Shown: positions 24,626-36,974, counted from the stretch's first letter. The stretch is 64,000 nt of DNA from Liolophura sinensis (GCF_032854445.1 NC_088305.1:31461645-31525644), one strand, 5' to 3'. Numbers and translations: made by a program. The notes: generated by a model from the sequence alone, not told the origin.

Positions 24626-25605
24626 ATGCACTCAACAAAAACACACCTAAGAGACAACAGCAACATCCAGCCAGTGTCACGTACAATGTAGCATTCCCTG
24701 CACGCCTCATTCAAAACACACCTACAAGATAACAGCACCATCCAGCCAGTGTCATGTATTCTAGCATTCCCTGCACGCCTCATTCAAAACACACCTACAA
24801 GATAACAGCACCATCCAGCCAGTGTCATGTATTCTAGCATTCCCTGCACGCCTCATTCAAAACACACTTACAAGATAACAGCACCATCCAGCCAGTGTCA
24901 TGTATTCTAGCATTCCCTGCACGCCTCACTCAAAACACACCTACAAGATAACAGCACCATCCAGCCAGTGTCATGTACAATGAAGCATTCCCTGTATGCC
25001 TCACTCAAAACACACCTACAAGATAACAGCACCATCCAGCCAGCGTCATGTACAATGTAGCATTCCCTGCACGCCTCACTCAAAACACACCTACAAGATA
25101 ACAGCACCATCCAGCCAGTGTCATGTACCATGTAGAATTCCCTGCACACCTCACTCAAAACACACCTACAAGATAACAGCTTCATCCAGCCAGTGTCATG
25201 TACAATGTAGCATGCCCTGCACGCCTCACTCAAAACACACCTACAAGATAACAGCACCATCCAGCCAGTTTCATGTATTCTAACATTCCCTGCACGCCTC
25301 ATTCAAAACACACCTACAAGATAACAGCACCATCCAGCCAGTTTCATGTATTCTAACATTCCCTGCACGCCTCATTCAAAACACACCTACAAGATAACAG
25401 CACCATCCAGCCAGTGTCATGTACAATGTAGCATTCCCTGCACGCCTCACTCAAAACACATTTACAAGATAACAGCTTCATCCAGCCAGTGTCATGTACC
25501 ATGTAGAATTCCCTGCACGCCTCACTCAAAACACATTTACAAGATAACAGCACCATCGACCCAGTGTCATGTACAATGTAGCATTCCTTACACACCTGAG
25601 TTCCT
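24626..25605. repeat. 73/75-bp minisatellite, about 13 copies
   Basis: The unit acaagataacagcaccatcc, agccagtgtcatgtacaatg, tagcattccctgcacgcctc, actcaaaacacacct is 75 bp. A 73-bp form has tgtattctag in place of tgtacaatgtag. Left copies are mostly 73 bp, central and right copies 75 bp. In 75-bp runs frames stay open on both strands. Confidence 0.97.
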
Positions 25606-26082
25606 CTCTGAATGCCCAAATTATCTCAAACCAACCAAGCAACAAAAACTCTGTGTCAATTTCGCCTCAAGGACAGCTCCTTCACACCTAGTAGAGTGTT
25701 AAGTTGTGGCTGAGAGAAAAGTGGGCAAGGAAAAAAACATACACAACCTGAGATTTAAGACCTGAAAAAAATTTAAATATAAAAAAAAGTAGCGGAAAAC
25801 ATCATTCGGAAAACCAAATCTCTCCGAGAGTGATTTACTCAAGCCCTGGTCAAATAAAGAACATGTGTTCTCCAAGTGTTACAACAAATGGATTAGATCC
25901 AGCTGGGTTTTTATGTTGGTCTAATTTTCTGGAGAAGGTAAATTTGTAGTGCTGTCGAGGCTGGCCATCATGAATTAAAGCCAGCCACTTAAGCAGAAGG
26001 CTTAAGAGGAAATTCAGTGTAACTCACAAATCTAGACTGAATGACACATTCCAACAAAATATAGCTCAATTTTCTTTCAAGG
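25606..26082. other. Unique sequence
   Basis: Single-copy DNA between two arrays. No feature recognised. Confidence 0.5.
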
Positions 26083-26866
26083 CATTAGGTTTGCCATGTG
26101 AACACTGTGCTGGTATCCATTAGGTTTGCCATGTGAACACTGTGCTGGTATCCATTAGGTTTGCCATGTGAACACTGTGCTGGTATCCATTAAGTTTGCC
26201 ATGTGAACACTGTGCTGGTATCCATTAGGTTTGCCATGTGAACACTGTGCTGGTATCCATTAGGTTTGCCATGTGAACACTGTGCTGGTATCCATTAGGT
26301 TTGCCATGTGAACAGTGTGCTGGTATCCATTAGGTTTGCCATGTGAACACTGTGCTGGTATCCATTAGGTTTGCCATGTGAACACTGTGCTGGAATCCAG
26401 TATGTTTTCCATGTGAACACTGTGCTGGTATCCAGTATGTTTGCCATGTGAACACTGTGCTGGTATCCAGTATGTTTGCCATGTGAACACTGTGCTGGTA
26501 TCCAGTATATTTGCCATGTGAACACTGTGCTGGTATCCATTAGGTTTGCCATGTGAACACTGTGCTGGTATCCATTAGGTTTGCCATGTGAACACTGTGC
26601 TGGAATCCAGTATGTTTTCCATGTGAACACTGTGCTGGAATCCAGTATGTTTTCCATGTGAACACTGTGCTGGTATCCAGTATGTTTGCCATGTGAACAC
26701 TGTGCTGGTATCCAGTATGTTTGCCATGTGAACACTGTGCTGGTATCCAGTATATTTGCCATGTGAACACTGTGCTGGTATCCATTAGGTTTGCCATGTG
26801 AACACTGTGCTGGTATCCATTAGGTTTGCCATGTGAACACTGTGCTGGTATCCAGTATGTTTCCAG
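26083..26866. repeat. 35-bp minisatellite, about 22 copies, with higher-order blocks
   Basis: The unit ggtatccattaggtttgcca plus tgtgaacactgtgct recurs every 35 bp. Variants with ccagtatgttttcc, ccagtatgtttgcc and ccagtatatttgcc occur in the same order twice, from about 26385 and from about 26595, showing block duplication of six to seven units. All minus-strand phases lack stops, so frames with a 35-residue period of three permuted repeats are open. They are artefacts of the unit. Confidence 0.97.
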
Positions 26867-28170
26867 TATATGCATCAAGGTGTACACAAGATGTTAAGTT
26901 CAGAACATGCTCCAAAAATGTAACATGGGCCCAATTTCTCAAAATCATGCAGTGTTAAATCAACTTGGAACCCATAACACATAAACACATCAGACTGCAT
27001 GATCAGTTTGGACAGACTGACACACAAGTCTTGGGGTCGTGAAAATGACTCCTGGCGAAATTAGAATATAAATTTTTTTTTAACTATTGGTGGAGACTTG
27101 AAAGTGAAGATGGGAGTAAATTAATCAATTTGATTTGTTGGAATTTTGTGGGGTGATAAAGTTTAATCTTCAAAAGTAGTAAAATCATATAAAGCATAGA
27201 ACTTAAAAAATATGCAATAACGCAAATAATTTCCATACTACCCCTGGGGATGAAATTAAAGTAATATAGAAAATAACATAAAGTTTCTCTCAAATCAATT
27301 CTATGTCCATCCCTTCTTATGTTTAGGCTCATCTGCAATCGTGGATGATTATATAATGTTATCTGCTATGCATCAATATTTCCTCTCCTGAAACTTTTTT
27401 AACAGACTTTTGAACAGCTTTATAGCTTTGCTGAGTGCATCTTACATCGATCAACTTCTGCGTTCGCTTCAAAACAAGTATATATTTCTATTGCTGACTA
27501 CATCTGCAACTTTTTGAAATTCTGCAGTTCCTTTGCCCATGTACAGTCTTTTTTTATTACCAAGTCAATGTGAGTGCTGTCTAGTGAGTACTGACGAATT
27601 CTGGCCACATGTTTGTAACGGTACATGTTCTTAGGAAGGGATCAAACACCAATTAACATTAGACAACAACATACCATCAACAGTACATGTGCTTCATAGC
27701 CATTATGCCATCTTTCTGGATTTTCAGCAAATGACTATGGGTTATGGCTTAGAAATAAACTGGCAAAACTCTCAAGAATAGCTTATACTGATTTCTTTAT
27801 TTTTCCACCCATACGCTGGTGGCCAGGTTTGTAGATGGAACAGGCCACAGTGTCCACTGTATGAAACCGACAGCTGAATTTTCATAACCATGACAACAAG
27901 GAACCTAACAACAAACCTCCCCTGCTCTTCCCTCAATCTGCCTGCTTCATCATCATTTATAAGTTATTACTGCAAAAAACTGGTGTGTCAAGGTTTTTCC
28001 ATTAAAATGCCTTCACTCTACGTTTGCTCAATTTTAAAATGAGTATAATTCTCTTGAAAGTAAATATGAAAAAGTGTCCAGAGTCTCTGGCGCCCTGCTT
28101 CATGATTGTGACTAATTCTGCCTAACTTAGGGCTAGGGGCTGTACATTCATCATGTTGAATCAAACTGCA
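26867..28170. other. Unique AT-rich sequence
   Basis: Single-copy AT-rich sequence. No gene, RNA or SINE clearly recognised. Confidence 0.5.
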
Positions 28171-28171
28171 A

Positions 28172-28350
28172 CGTTGAGTATATTTCATTTATTTATTTGA
28201 TACATGTTTTATGCTGTTCTCCAGAACACTTCACTTACACAATGGCATACACTATTATATTATGGAGAGAGGGAGCTGGGCAGAGCCCAGGGGGAAAATC
28301 AGGGCCATTCGAAGGTTGATGGAAGACCTTCCTACACACAGGCGTAGAGG
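28172..28350 (-). mobile_element. RUDI-like V-SINE, head replaced by a minisatellite
   Basis: On the minus strand the tail and body are readable in order from atttatttatttgatacatg at 28186 to gacagacct-like gatggaagaccttcctacac at 28318-28337. Beyond that, where the tRNA-like head should follow, the 44-bp array starts. The words gtagaggacactgg still resemble the SINE's ggagaggaagccagcatgag segment. Confidence 0.85.
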
Positions 28351-28738
28351 ACACTGGATACATGAACAGTTGCAATCAAAGCCAGGCGTACAGGACACTG
28401 GGTATATGAACAGTTGCAATCAAAGCCAGGCCTACAGGACAATGGATATAAGAACAGTTGCAATCACAGCCAGGCATACAGGACACTGGGTATATGAACA
28501 GTTGCAATGAAAGCCAGGCATAGAGGACACTGTGTATATGAACAGTTGCAATCACAGCCAGGTGTAGAGGACACTAGATATATGAACAGTTGCAATCACA
28601 GCCAGGTGTAGAGGACACTGGATATATGAACAGTTGCAATCACAGCCAGGTGTGGAAGGCACTAGATATATGAACAGTTGCAATCAAAGCCAGGTGTAGT
28701 GGACACTGGATATATATACAGTTGCAATCAAAGCACAG
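28340..28738. repeat. 44-bp minisatellite, about 9 copies, starting inside a SINE
   Basis: The unit gaacagttgcaatcaaagcc, aggcgtacaggacactgggt, atat recurs every 44 bp (28364, 28408 and so on). It begins where the head of the adjoining RUDI copy is expected, and its first unit is collinear with that head. Confidence 0.95.
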
Positions 28739-28789
28739 CTGTGATACATCCAAATATTTTATTATCCACAACTCTAAATTCTAACATGG

Positions 28790-28868
28790 TTCACAATCTG
28801 AATGGTTCACAATCTGAATGGTTCACAATCTGAATGGTTCACAATCTGAATGGTTCACAATCTGAATG
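28790..28868. repeat. 16-bp minisatellite, 5 copies
   Basis: ggttcacaatctgaat repeats five times, essentially perfectly. Confidence 0.97.
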
Positions 28869-28869
28869 C

Positions 28870-29280
28870 TGATTTCACCGGGGACATTCCTCGCATCTTC
28901 CAACATCATACAGACCTAAAGACTGCTTTTCTTTGTCTCATGGCTAAATGTGCTAAAAGTCAGTTTGGGAATTGGCCTTGTAACTATGGACCTGGAATGT
29001 CAAATGACTGACGGCTGATATATAAATGTCTGTTTCGATACACAGACAATGTGTGATCCTGTTCTTCCCTCACTCTGCCTGCTGATCATCTCTTGTCCTG
29101 TCCGTAGTCTACCCACTGTCTGGCCAGATCTGCCCCCAATGTGCCTGCCTCTGAGTAAGCAGCTAATCTGTGATTGTCACACCCAAGATCCATCCATCCC
29201 TCAGGCGCTCAAGCATTTGCTAGCTGTCAATAGTATACACACGCTACAAACATCACAACACAGCCATCAAATCTGGGGCA
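28870..29280. other. Unique sequence
   Basis: Single-copy. An 84-codon frame at 29049-29303 has no recognisable motif. No gene supported. Confidence 0.45.
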
Positions 29281-29590
29281 GCTCACGTGGTAAAGGGCAT
29301 TAGCAGGAATTATCACACAGAAATTCCCCTCAATAATTTACCTTTTTAGTCCATCAAAATTCGTCCCCCTAGTCTAATTAAGGCGAAGGGTCTGTCCCTC
29401 AGGGAAATCACAGGGTCACTGGATGCATAGATTAAGCGCTTCCCATATCCCTCCCAAGGGACTGCTGTCTGATGGTACCAATGGAGGGAAATACCCAGTC
29501 AGATTAACATCTTACAAAAGCACAGTACTGCCCAATATGAACACACAGGTGAAGTCCTTCTGTTCTTCACAGACAGAACACCAACGATCA
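29280..29590. promoter_or_regulatory. Single-copy island, possible cis-regulatory element
   Basis: Non-repetitive, moderately GC-rich, with homeodomain-type cores (caataattt, ctaattaagg, agattaagcg) and no useful frame. Weak evidence, listed as a candidate for conservation testing only. Confidence 0.2.
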
Positions 29591-29965
29591 AGATCAAATC
29601 TTACTAATTAGATTAGATATAACAGTGACCACAGAAACACCTGCATTGTTTCACAAAAATGTTGTTGTTTTTTTCAGATAAAGCACTGGTCCTGAAATTC
29701 GCAACATCCTAACAGTCTGGCATTGCCTTTAGTAAACAGGTTAACTTCTTATTCTTCATCGATCAATTCAAGATCAAAGAAAAATACCTGTACTATAGGT
29801 AATAAAGCTGGTGACAGAAACACAGTTATATAGTTGAAAGCGTGGTGGACAAAAAGATGAAATTTAATCTCTCCCATTGGGAGAGTGAAGGGTGTGTTCA
29901 GGTATGGATAGTTCACACATACAGTACTGTTTCCAGCTTCTCTTAAAGGTTCTTTTTATGTCAGG
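29590..29965. other. Unique AT-rich sequence
   Basis: Single-copy AT-rich DNA. I see nothing to annotate. Confidence 0.5.
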
Positions 29966-29967
29966 AG

Positions 29968-30205
29968 GATTATTTGATTGGTGTTTTATGCTGTACTCAA
30001 GAATATTTCACTTATACCACAGCAGCCAGCATTATGGTAGGAGAAAACCCTAGGAGAAATCTACTAAACCCCACAGGTTGCGGGTAGATCATCGAAAGTA
30101 TAGCCGGAAAGGTGACCAGCATGAGCTGGACTTCAACTCACAGCCACAACATTGGTTAGAAGTTCAAGAGGAGACACTGTTCATGCAGACTTCAAGGACC
30201 GTACA
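29968..30205 (-). mobile_element. RUDI-like V-SINE, diverged
   Basis: The minus-strand tail and body (ttatttgattggtgttttat at about 29970, ccagcattatggtaggaga) are readable, and so is part of the head (agcatgagctggacttcaac at 30119-30138). A tail duplication is not evident and target-site repeats are not clear. Confidence 0.85.
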
Positions 30206-30759
30206 CATCATGTGTGTCAGATAATGAGAGTCCCAATGACCGGAAGTATCAGTAAAATGTTCGCACATACCTTAATTCAACCTTTTCGCTAATGAATGAG
30301 CAACTTTTATCAGCAAACAGAGTAATGTCTTCAGAATATGCTTGAATAAACACCTTGCAAAGATGTAAAAAGTTAAAGAATTACAGTATGTTGCATTCAT
30401 GGGAAGTGCCTTTTCCCAAGGAACGAGTCATGTAATTACACAAACAAGAATTACATCATACAACTGCCATGTTGAAATGTACCCCCGGTACTGTTAAGCT
30501 GCAAAGATATAGCACAAAGCGACATCACCACAATGTTGCCATGTCAGAACACAAAACCCCCTTTTTTGTAATTTTCTTTAATTATAATTGCTCTTTTCTT
30601 TTTATTTTTTTCATGGATAGCTATTTTTCTTGTACATATATAACAATTGAGGGTTTACAGGTAAAGAAACCAGGCAAAGCACAGGGAATACACCTTACTG
30701 ATAAACCTTTCATCTGGACATTAAGTATACATGGCTGTATGATGACAGCTAGAGCATTA
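30206..30759. other. Unique sequence with a fragment of dispersed repeat family C
   Basis: At about 30330-30390 the sequence cagaatatgcttgaataaac, accttgcaaaga, agaattacagta matches parts of 59925-60115 and 54760-54960. The rest is single-copy. The 101-codon frame at 30469-30774 is unrecognised and runs into the adjoining SINE. Confidence 0.55.
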
Positions 30760-30934
30760 CCTGGATTTGATTGATTTATTGATTTATTTATTTATTTGAT
30801 TGGTGTTTTATGCCATACTCAAGAATATTTCACTTACACGACGGCAGGCAGCATTATGGTGGGTGGAAACCTGGCAGAGCCTGGGGGAAACCCACGACCA
30901 TCTGCAGGTTGCTGAAAGACCTTCCTGGATTTGA
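30760..30934 (-). mobile_element. RUDI-like V-SINE, 5'-truncated, with target-site duplication
   Basis: Tail (ttatttatttatttgattgg) and body are well preserved on the minus strand, and the tRNA head is absent. CCTGGATTTGA occurs at 30760-30770 and 30924-30934, a perfect 11-bp target-site duplication. Confidence 0.93.
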
Positions 30935-31640
30935 GTTTCTCACATAATTATTGGTTGGAGGTATTTAAGAATAATTAGAGCTTCCACATGTCATAAAGCC
31001 AGCATGAAACCCTGTTTTACCTTTATCTCTCAAAATTACATCATCAATTGATCATTGATGAACACGGAATTTAAGCTAACCCGAAACTAAACTGCAGGTA
31101 CCTGTACATGTACCATCAATTCAACATCAACAAAAATACAACCTTGTCTTGGAGCAAAACTGGTAAATGATATGCCTTTTTGCCAGTGAAGAAATGTAAG
31201 TAAACCAAGCCTTGTGATTCCAAGACGATTGATTACATCTGCACAGGGCCCGCTATCACAAAGAAATCTTAGACTGAAGTCAAAACTTCAGCCATTAAAT
31301 TTGGTATTTTCCTATTTCCGTTATATTAGCAGAAATTTGTTTTACAATAACTTACCCAGAGCTTACCCTGTCAAGCAATATTTTGAGTTTGTTACATAAG
31401 AAATACCAATTTTACAAGGGTTTGAAACATGGACATAAGCCTAAGATCTCATGGTGTTCCTGAGGCTTCTATTTATCATCAATAGAAGTTGTGATTCACA
31501 TATTTGTTATGTTGTGCAACTCAAATACTAAATGCCATTGAGAGAAGCAACGGAAGCGCCACTATCTCTCTCACACATAGCACATCATCTATTTTTGCCC
31601 ATGTGATACATTAATTGTGTCTAAGCCACCTGACTACTCT
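30935..31640. other. Unique AT-rich sequence
   Basis: Single-copy sequence. No gene or repeat recognised. Confidence 0.5.
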
Positions 31641-32060
31641 CTGGTCATCAAGTCACTGACCAACTATCGCTTCTGTGAGTGCCTTTACCAGCTGCTGGCC
31701 TTGATTCATTGGGCGTATCACCTTCCTCTAATTAGTTCTATTCACTAACTACTCTGTACTTTTATCGTCGCATTCACATCCGATCGCCTCTGTAACATCA
31801 CAAAATCCTATCTCTAAAGCCTTCCTCTTGGGGAAGAAGGGGCCGCCTTTGTTTGTAATTAGAAGGGAATGGCAGCGGCCAGTGGTAAAAGCCATCATTA
31901 CCTAGATCATCGTCATTATTCTCCGTCAAGACGTGTCTCTCCCCGACCATCCGCTGGCAGGATCCTGAACGTGCGAGAGCATGGAAACCCGTCATTACTC
32001 TGTGAGATGGCATTAACCTTCCATCTGAGGTGATGAGGGGAGGGATTCTTATGCTGTAAG
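31640..32060. promoter_or_regulatory. Single-copy island, possible cis-regulatory element
   Basis: Dense in transcription-factor cores: CAGCTG E-box at 31689-31694, CTAATTAG palindrome at 31728-31735, and a SOX-type CTTTGTT (31847-31853) followed closely by TAATTA (31856-31861). GC content exceeds the flanks. A 71-codon minus-strand frame (31798-32013) is not recognised. Looks like an enhancer-type conserved element, but conservation cannot be seen from one sequence. Confidence 0.3.
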
Positions 32061-32257
32061 ATGTTATCCTGTGCCATGACTTAAGGCCAGAGTGGGCCTA
32101 CTCCACCCCACAAAAATCTCCTCAGAGTGAAGGTTACTATGTGATCATGATCAGTACCAGTGTTATGAGGACTTCTGCTACCTCACAGTCACATCCATTA
32201 CGGCAACAGGCTAAATTAACAGGGTGCTTCATTATGACCAGCTTCACATGTTCACTG

Positions 32258-32485
32258 ATAGAATGACTGACTGACTGATTGACTGACTGACTGATGGGCT
32301 GACTGAGAGAGACTAGTTGACTAAATAAGGGACTAGCTGGCTGGCTGACTGAGTGACTAGCTGTCTGCCTGATTGAGCGACTAGCTGGCTGATTGACTGA
32401 GAGGTGAGCTGGGTGGCTGACTGAGTGACTAGCTGGCTGATTAACTGATTGGTTGACAGATTGACTCACTGACTGACTGAGCAAG
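32258..32485. repeat. Degenerate GACT/CTGA tetranucleotide array
   Basis: Variants of gactgactgactga and gctggctgactgagtgacta fill this stretch. The minus strand stays open as a Ser/Gln/Val/Asn-rich frame only because of the repeat. It runs directly into a RUDI body. Confidence 0.93.
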
Positions 32486-32628
32486 GAACTTGCGGATGGT
32501 TTTGAGTTTCACCCAGACTCTGGCCAGTTTCCTTCCACCTTACCGATTGCCACCGTCATATAAGTAAAATATTCTTGAGTATGGCGTAAAACACCAATCA
32601 AATAAACAAATAAACCAATAATAATAAA
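32485..32628 (+). mobile_element. RUDI-like V-SINE body and tail, head replaced by tetranucleotide array
   Basis: From gcaaggaacttgcggatggt the body continues to catataagtaaaatattctt, gtatggcgtaaaacaccaat and an A/T-rich tail. The part expected before gcaacctgcgg is occupied by the GACT-like array. Confidence 0.88.
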
Positions 32629-34520
32629 TAAATCTACATAATAAATAAGCTACACACAACAAAGAGAGCAAATTTGGTAAAATCTGGCCCGTAATCACCT
32701 TCCTGTTTTGTTCACTCAGAATAACCTTACAAAAAACATGTTATGGCATACAATGTTGCCAATCATTTCCATTGGTCAATCCGGATTATGTTAATTAGCC
32801 ATCTGTAGCAGATTTGTGAGCTCTTTCAGCAGAAGTGGTAGACAACAGGCTACAGACCTCTGCATGAGTAGTGTAGTATGACCCGGGTAGTCTTCATGTT
32901 GTGTTGTAACTAACTGCTCATTTATAACAATGGGTAAAACACATCAAACTACTTTGCTGCTGCCTCAATAAAATGTCCTCATTATAGTCACACATGAAGA
33001 CATGGTTACTTTTGAAACACCTCACACCGTCAAAAAAAATGTCATGCTTTCCATGAAGTTCAAACTTTTCTCATTTGAATATCAACTTAAGGTGTTTTCT
33101 TCAGTAATCATCCTACTGATAAAACTTTTTTTACCCACAAATACTGCTCTGAGGCAAAAGTGAGATAAAAACAGTGAAGCAAGCTGTCCAAGGCTATACT
33201 GTAGATTCAAATATGTGTACATGTGATATCAGAGAAAATAGTAAACAATGTGATGAGTACGGAAACATGCCGCTATCAACAAACTTTTTACATTAAAAAA
33301 GCAAGTAGATGGTAAAAAGTTCTCTTCAAGCACTTGGACGTACACATTAATTAACATCAAAATTTGCTATGTTTTGGAATTTTATTTCTATGGGAAAATA
33401 AGCCAAATACAGTTATGTTTTGTTACAAAGGTCGAGTTTGTAATGAAGCCAGGTTAATTGTAATGAAGCTAGGTCAAGTTTGTAATGAAGCTATTACACT
33501 TGACACTGCTAATGCAAATAAACAGCAAACACGAACGCTTTATCTACATGTATGATTCAAAAAATAAATAAACACACAGCAAAACTATCAAATTTATGAA
33601 GACAAAAACTCCATATATGAACCAGCTACTGTGTCTGTTACTACAATTCCTTGATTAACACTTGCACAATTTCACAACAATTAAAAAAGGTTAACCTATT
33701 ACCCTCTAATTACACTCACCAAATTACCCTGAAGTAATTTGCTATTCAGGGATAACTCACGGCTCCTCACATAAACACACCCTTGTTTTAACTTTAGTTG
33801 ATACACTAAAATAAACTTTTACCCTCTGCTGAAAATGGTTTGGTCCATTGCCCTAAGGGAGTTAATCCAGTAAGTGTCACACGATATATATTTGGTAGCC
33901 ACAAGAATAAGCCATTCCCCCAAATGGGTACACTACCTGGAGGCAATTATAAATGCATAAATCTGCTCGTGTAACAGGTTCACAGTTCATACTGTTTCCC
34001 ACAGAAAACCGCAACATTAGGAGACAAGAATTAAACCGCAGTCCAACTTCACAAAAAAACCAAACAAAACAGAAAACAATTTTACAGCTTGATGACTGTG
34101 ATAAATAGTTAGCCAATGTTTTGTTTCAAAAAAAAGAAAGCTGTCTGTATAAAGTTCACATAGATTTGTTTGGATCCATAAGAAAATAAAGATCCCCTAG
34201 TTACAAACTAATGAAGGAAGAATTTGCTGGGGCTGTCTACCTGAACTAATCTGTTAAAAACTTACTCTTATACCATGATTTCAGCTTTAAAGGATGACAT
34301 AAGCCAAATCAGCAGCGTATTGCCACAGAATTTGGGGAACAGCATGAGATATATGTACATGTAGATCACATTCAACCTAAAGGTGTGTACATAATTACGT
34401 TATATAAATCCTCTTCACTATACAAGGCTGTATTAGAAGAGACTACAGTAACTACTACTAAAGCAGATGTTCCTGCACTAGAATTTGGAAAAAGAATACA
34501 GGTAAAATGTGTTTGTGACG
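32628..34520. other. Unique AT-rich sequence
   Basis: Single-copy AT-rich DNA, with three short direct repeats of the type gtttgtaatgaagc(c/t)aggt at 33435-33492. Frames at 33364-33555 and 33877-34116 are unrecognised. No gene supported. Confidence 0.5.
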
Positions 34521-34868
34521 GAGGGATGTTGTCACATGACAGAGTTGGCAAGGGATGTTGCCACATGTCAGAGTTGGCAAGGGATGTTGTCACATGACAG
34601 AGTTGGCAAGGGATGTTGCCACATGGCAGAGTTGGTAAAGGATGTTGCCACATGACAGAGTTGGCAAGGGATGTTGCCACATGACAGAGTTGGCAAGGGA
34701 TGTTGCCACATGGCAGAGTTGGCAAAGGATGTTGCCACATGACAGGTTTGGCAAGGGAGGTTGCCACATGACAGGTTGGAGAGGAATGTTGTCATATGGC
34801 AGGTTAGCAAGCCTTGTTGCTACCTAACAGGTTGGCAAGGGATGTTGCCACATGACAGGTTTGCCGTT
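34521..34868. repeat. 29-bp minisatellite, about 12 copies
   Basis: The unit gggatgttgccacatgacag plus agttggcaa recurs every 29 bp from 34523, diverging towards the right end. Frames open on both strands across it are repeat by-products. Confidence 0.97.
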
Positions 34869-35087
34869 GTTGTGGACCAATGTAAAGTTAATTGTGAATG
34901 TTGCTATGTCAAGTTTCTTTTAGTGTATTACAGATCTTATTGGTATTTTTTTTTTCATCAACTGCATGAGTAAGTAAGGCCTCAATGATGAATGCAGTCA
35001 AGATTCGTACTTAAGTTTAATCATGGAAGTTGTGATGTATCTTTGTTAATAATCAAACAGTTCTATGGATGAGTGTGACGATGAACC

Positions 35088-35172
35088 AGAAGGACTGGCA
35101 ATCCCCTTCAGCTGGCAATCAATCCCCTTCAGCTGGCAATCCCCTTCAGCTGGCAATCTCCTTCAGCTGGTA
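35088..35172. repeat. 17-21-bp short tandem repeat, 4-5 copies
   Basis: ctggcaatccccttcag repeats four to five times, one unit with a 4-bp insertion (caat). Confidence 0.93.
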
Positions 35173-36165
35173 TCCAGTGGTGGTTTCTCTCACAAATAAC
35201 ATTGACAACTTAGCCCTCACGCATCGCAGGGGTGCATGGTTTCTGTGCTGTACAAAAAAATGTGTCCCATTGAAGTAAAAAAAATGAAACGACAGGATTG
35301 AAGAAAACATCACATAGAACAAATAAAGATGCCTGTACAATTAATCATTAATTAAGATATAATCACTTTATAGGAAGGTTTTTAGCACTGATTTATCATC
35401 AATGAGCCCAACATCACAGCCAGACTTTACACCTCACAACCGCACAGCCACATAGACGGTGTCCGCTGGTGTTGGGTAAGAATGATCGATTCCTGACAAA
35501 TCCCCAAATCAGGACGTATCCTCAACAATGATGGCCCCCAAGGGATAAAATGTTGTCGATTTTGTCTCGCTTCTTCAGCATTCGCTCACTATTTCTCTCT
35601 AGTTCTGATTGATTTTTAACATCTCCTTTAATACCAGAGGTGGCGCAACCACAAATCACTCTTTACAACGACATCCATGAGGTAAGACGTACTAAATTTC
35701 TGACAATATCTACAGCCAGTATAAAATTCATCCAATGAGTACATATGTATGTATGCTTGGAGTTTAACAAGATAATTAATACACTGTGTATTTAAATGAA
35801 CTTAGAGTATAACATCTCCACTCCCAGAGGTTGTCATACGTCCTGAATCTATAGTCTTGAGCTTCCCTCGAGCAGAGCCATCGTATAGGTGAAATATTAT
35901 TGAGTACAAAGGCATCATTCAGACAGATTCGGAGGTGAACCCTTAACCAACGTGGATATTCCAGATCAACAATCGCATGACCAAATTCCAACACACCATT
36001 CAACACAAAACAACCCCAGAATATTGCAAAAAAATGTCTTAAGCACTTTACTTTTAAAAGATCAAAGTAAAAGACAAGGCAAAAGGGCTCTGCAAATAAA
36101 CAGGCAGGACTTTTGATCTTTGCTCATCTGTATGGCCCTCCACTATTAACTTTAGTCTGTCAATT
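35173..36165. other. Unique sequence with small SINE fragments
   Basis: At 35742-35775 the words gtatgtatgcttggagtttaac match the tail of SINE-B. At 35872-35910 gagccatcgtataggtgaaa, tattattgagtac matches the RUDI body end (plus orientation). Otherwise single-copy with no gene recognised. Confidence 0.55.
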
Positions 36166-36169
36166 CCAT

Positions 36170-36600
36170 CCTCTCACCCTGGAGGGGGTTCCTATACATC
36201 CCCCACAGATGACACATATACCTAGCTTCAGATGAAGTACAGTGTGTGCGAAGAGGATGTACCATACTCCAGGAATTCTTGATGGTCAGAAAAGGTCGAA
36301 TGGCCTCTCAGAATTTCAACAATCAGAGGAAATTTGGACGAGCTAATAAAGTGACCCGGGTCAATTAAATACGGAAACGTTGGTGTTATTCGTCAGTCGC
36401 CTGATCCCTGTTCCCCCCAGGAAAGAGACGAACCCTGAGCATTCAATATTAATGCTGTTTTAAGGTGTTTCCCACAAACTGACCAATTTGCACCTTTTGG
36501 TAACTGCGGCTACTTGGTTGAGATCACTGAGTGAGTCTGGCATTGATCGGCTGAAAATGTCAAATCCTACAAGTGCTGAATTAAATTAACCAGGTTTCAG
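36170..36600. promoter_or_regulatory. Single-copy island, possible cis-regulatory element
   Basis: Contains gagctaataaagtgacccgg, gtcaattaaat and attcaatattaatgctg, i.e. HOX/homeodomain-type cores around a CCCGGG palindrome, in a GC-richer, repeat-free stretch. Weak evidence only. Confidence 0.22.
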
Positions 36601-36974
36601 CTAGTGCAAAAGGTCAAATAATCATTTGCCAGCAATGCCAAAAAAAATTGAGAAAGGCACGGCTTCATAAGCTCTTAGTAGCATTAAAATAAACATATGC
36701 ATTCATGCATGCTAATTCTTCAATCTTTTCAACCGCCTCTACAACTAATATTTTGAAACATTCTGGCTATGGGTGTAGAGAACTAATTGCGCTAATTTAT
36801 GAAGCTAAATGCATCTTTAGCGATACGAGTGAATCATTTGAACATCATTTTGCTAAAAACTGTTCTTAAATTCCACTGAAAAAAGGGTTTCAGAGGTTGA
36901 AAATGTTGAAGATTTACAGTATAAGGTTAATTATGAAAACAACCAAAGGTGTGATGCCAGAAACCAATATTATT

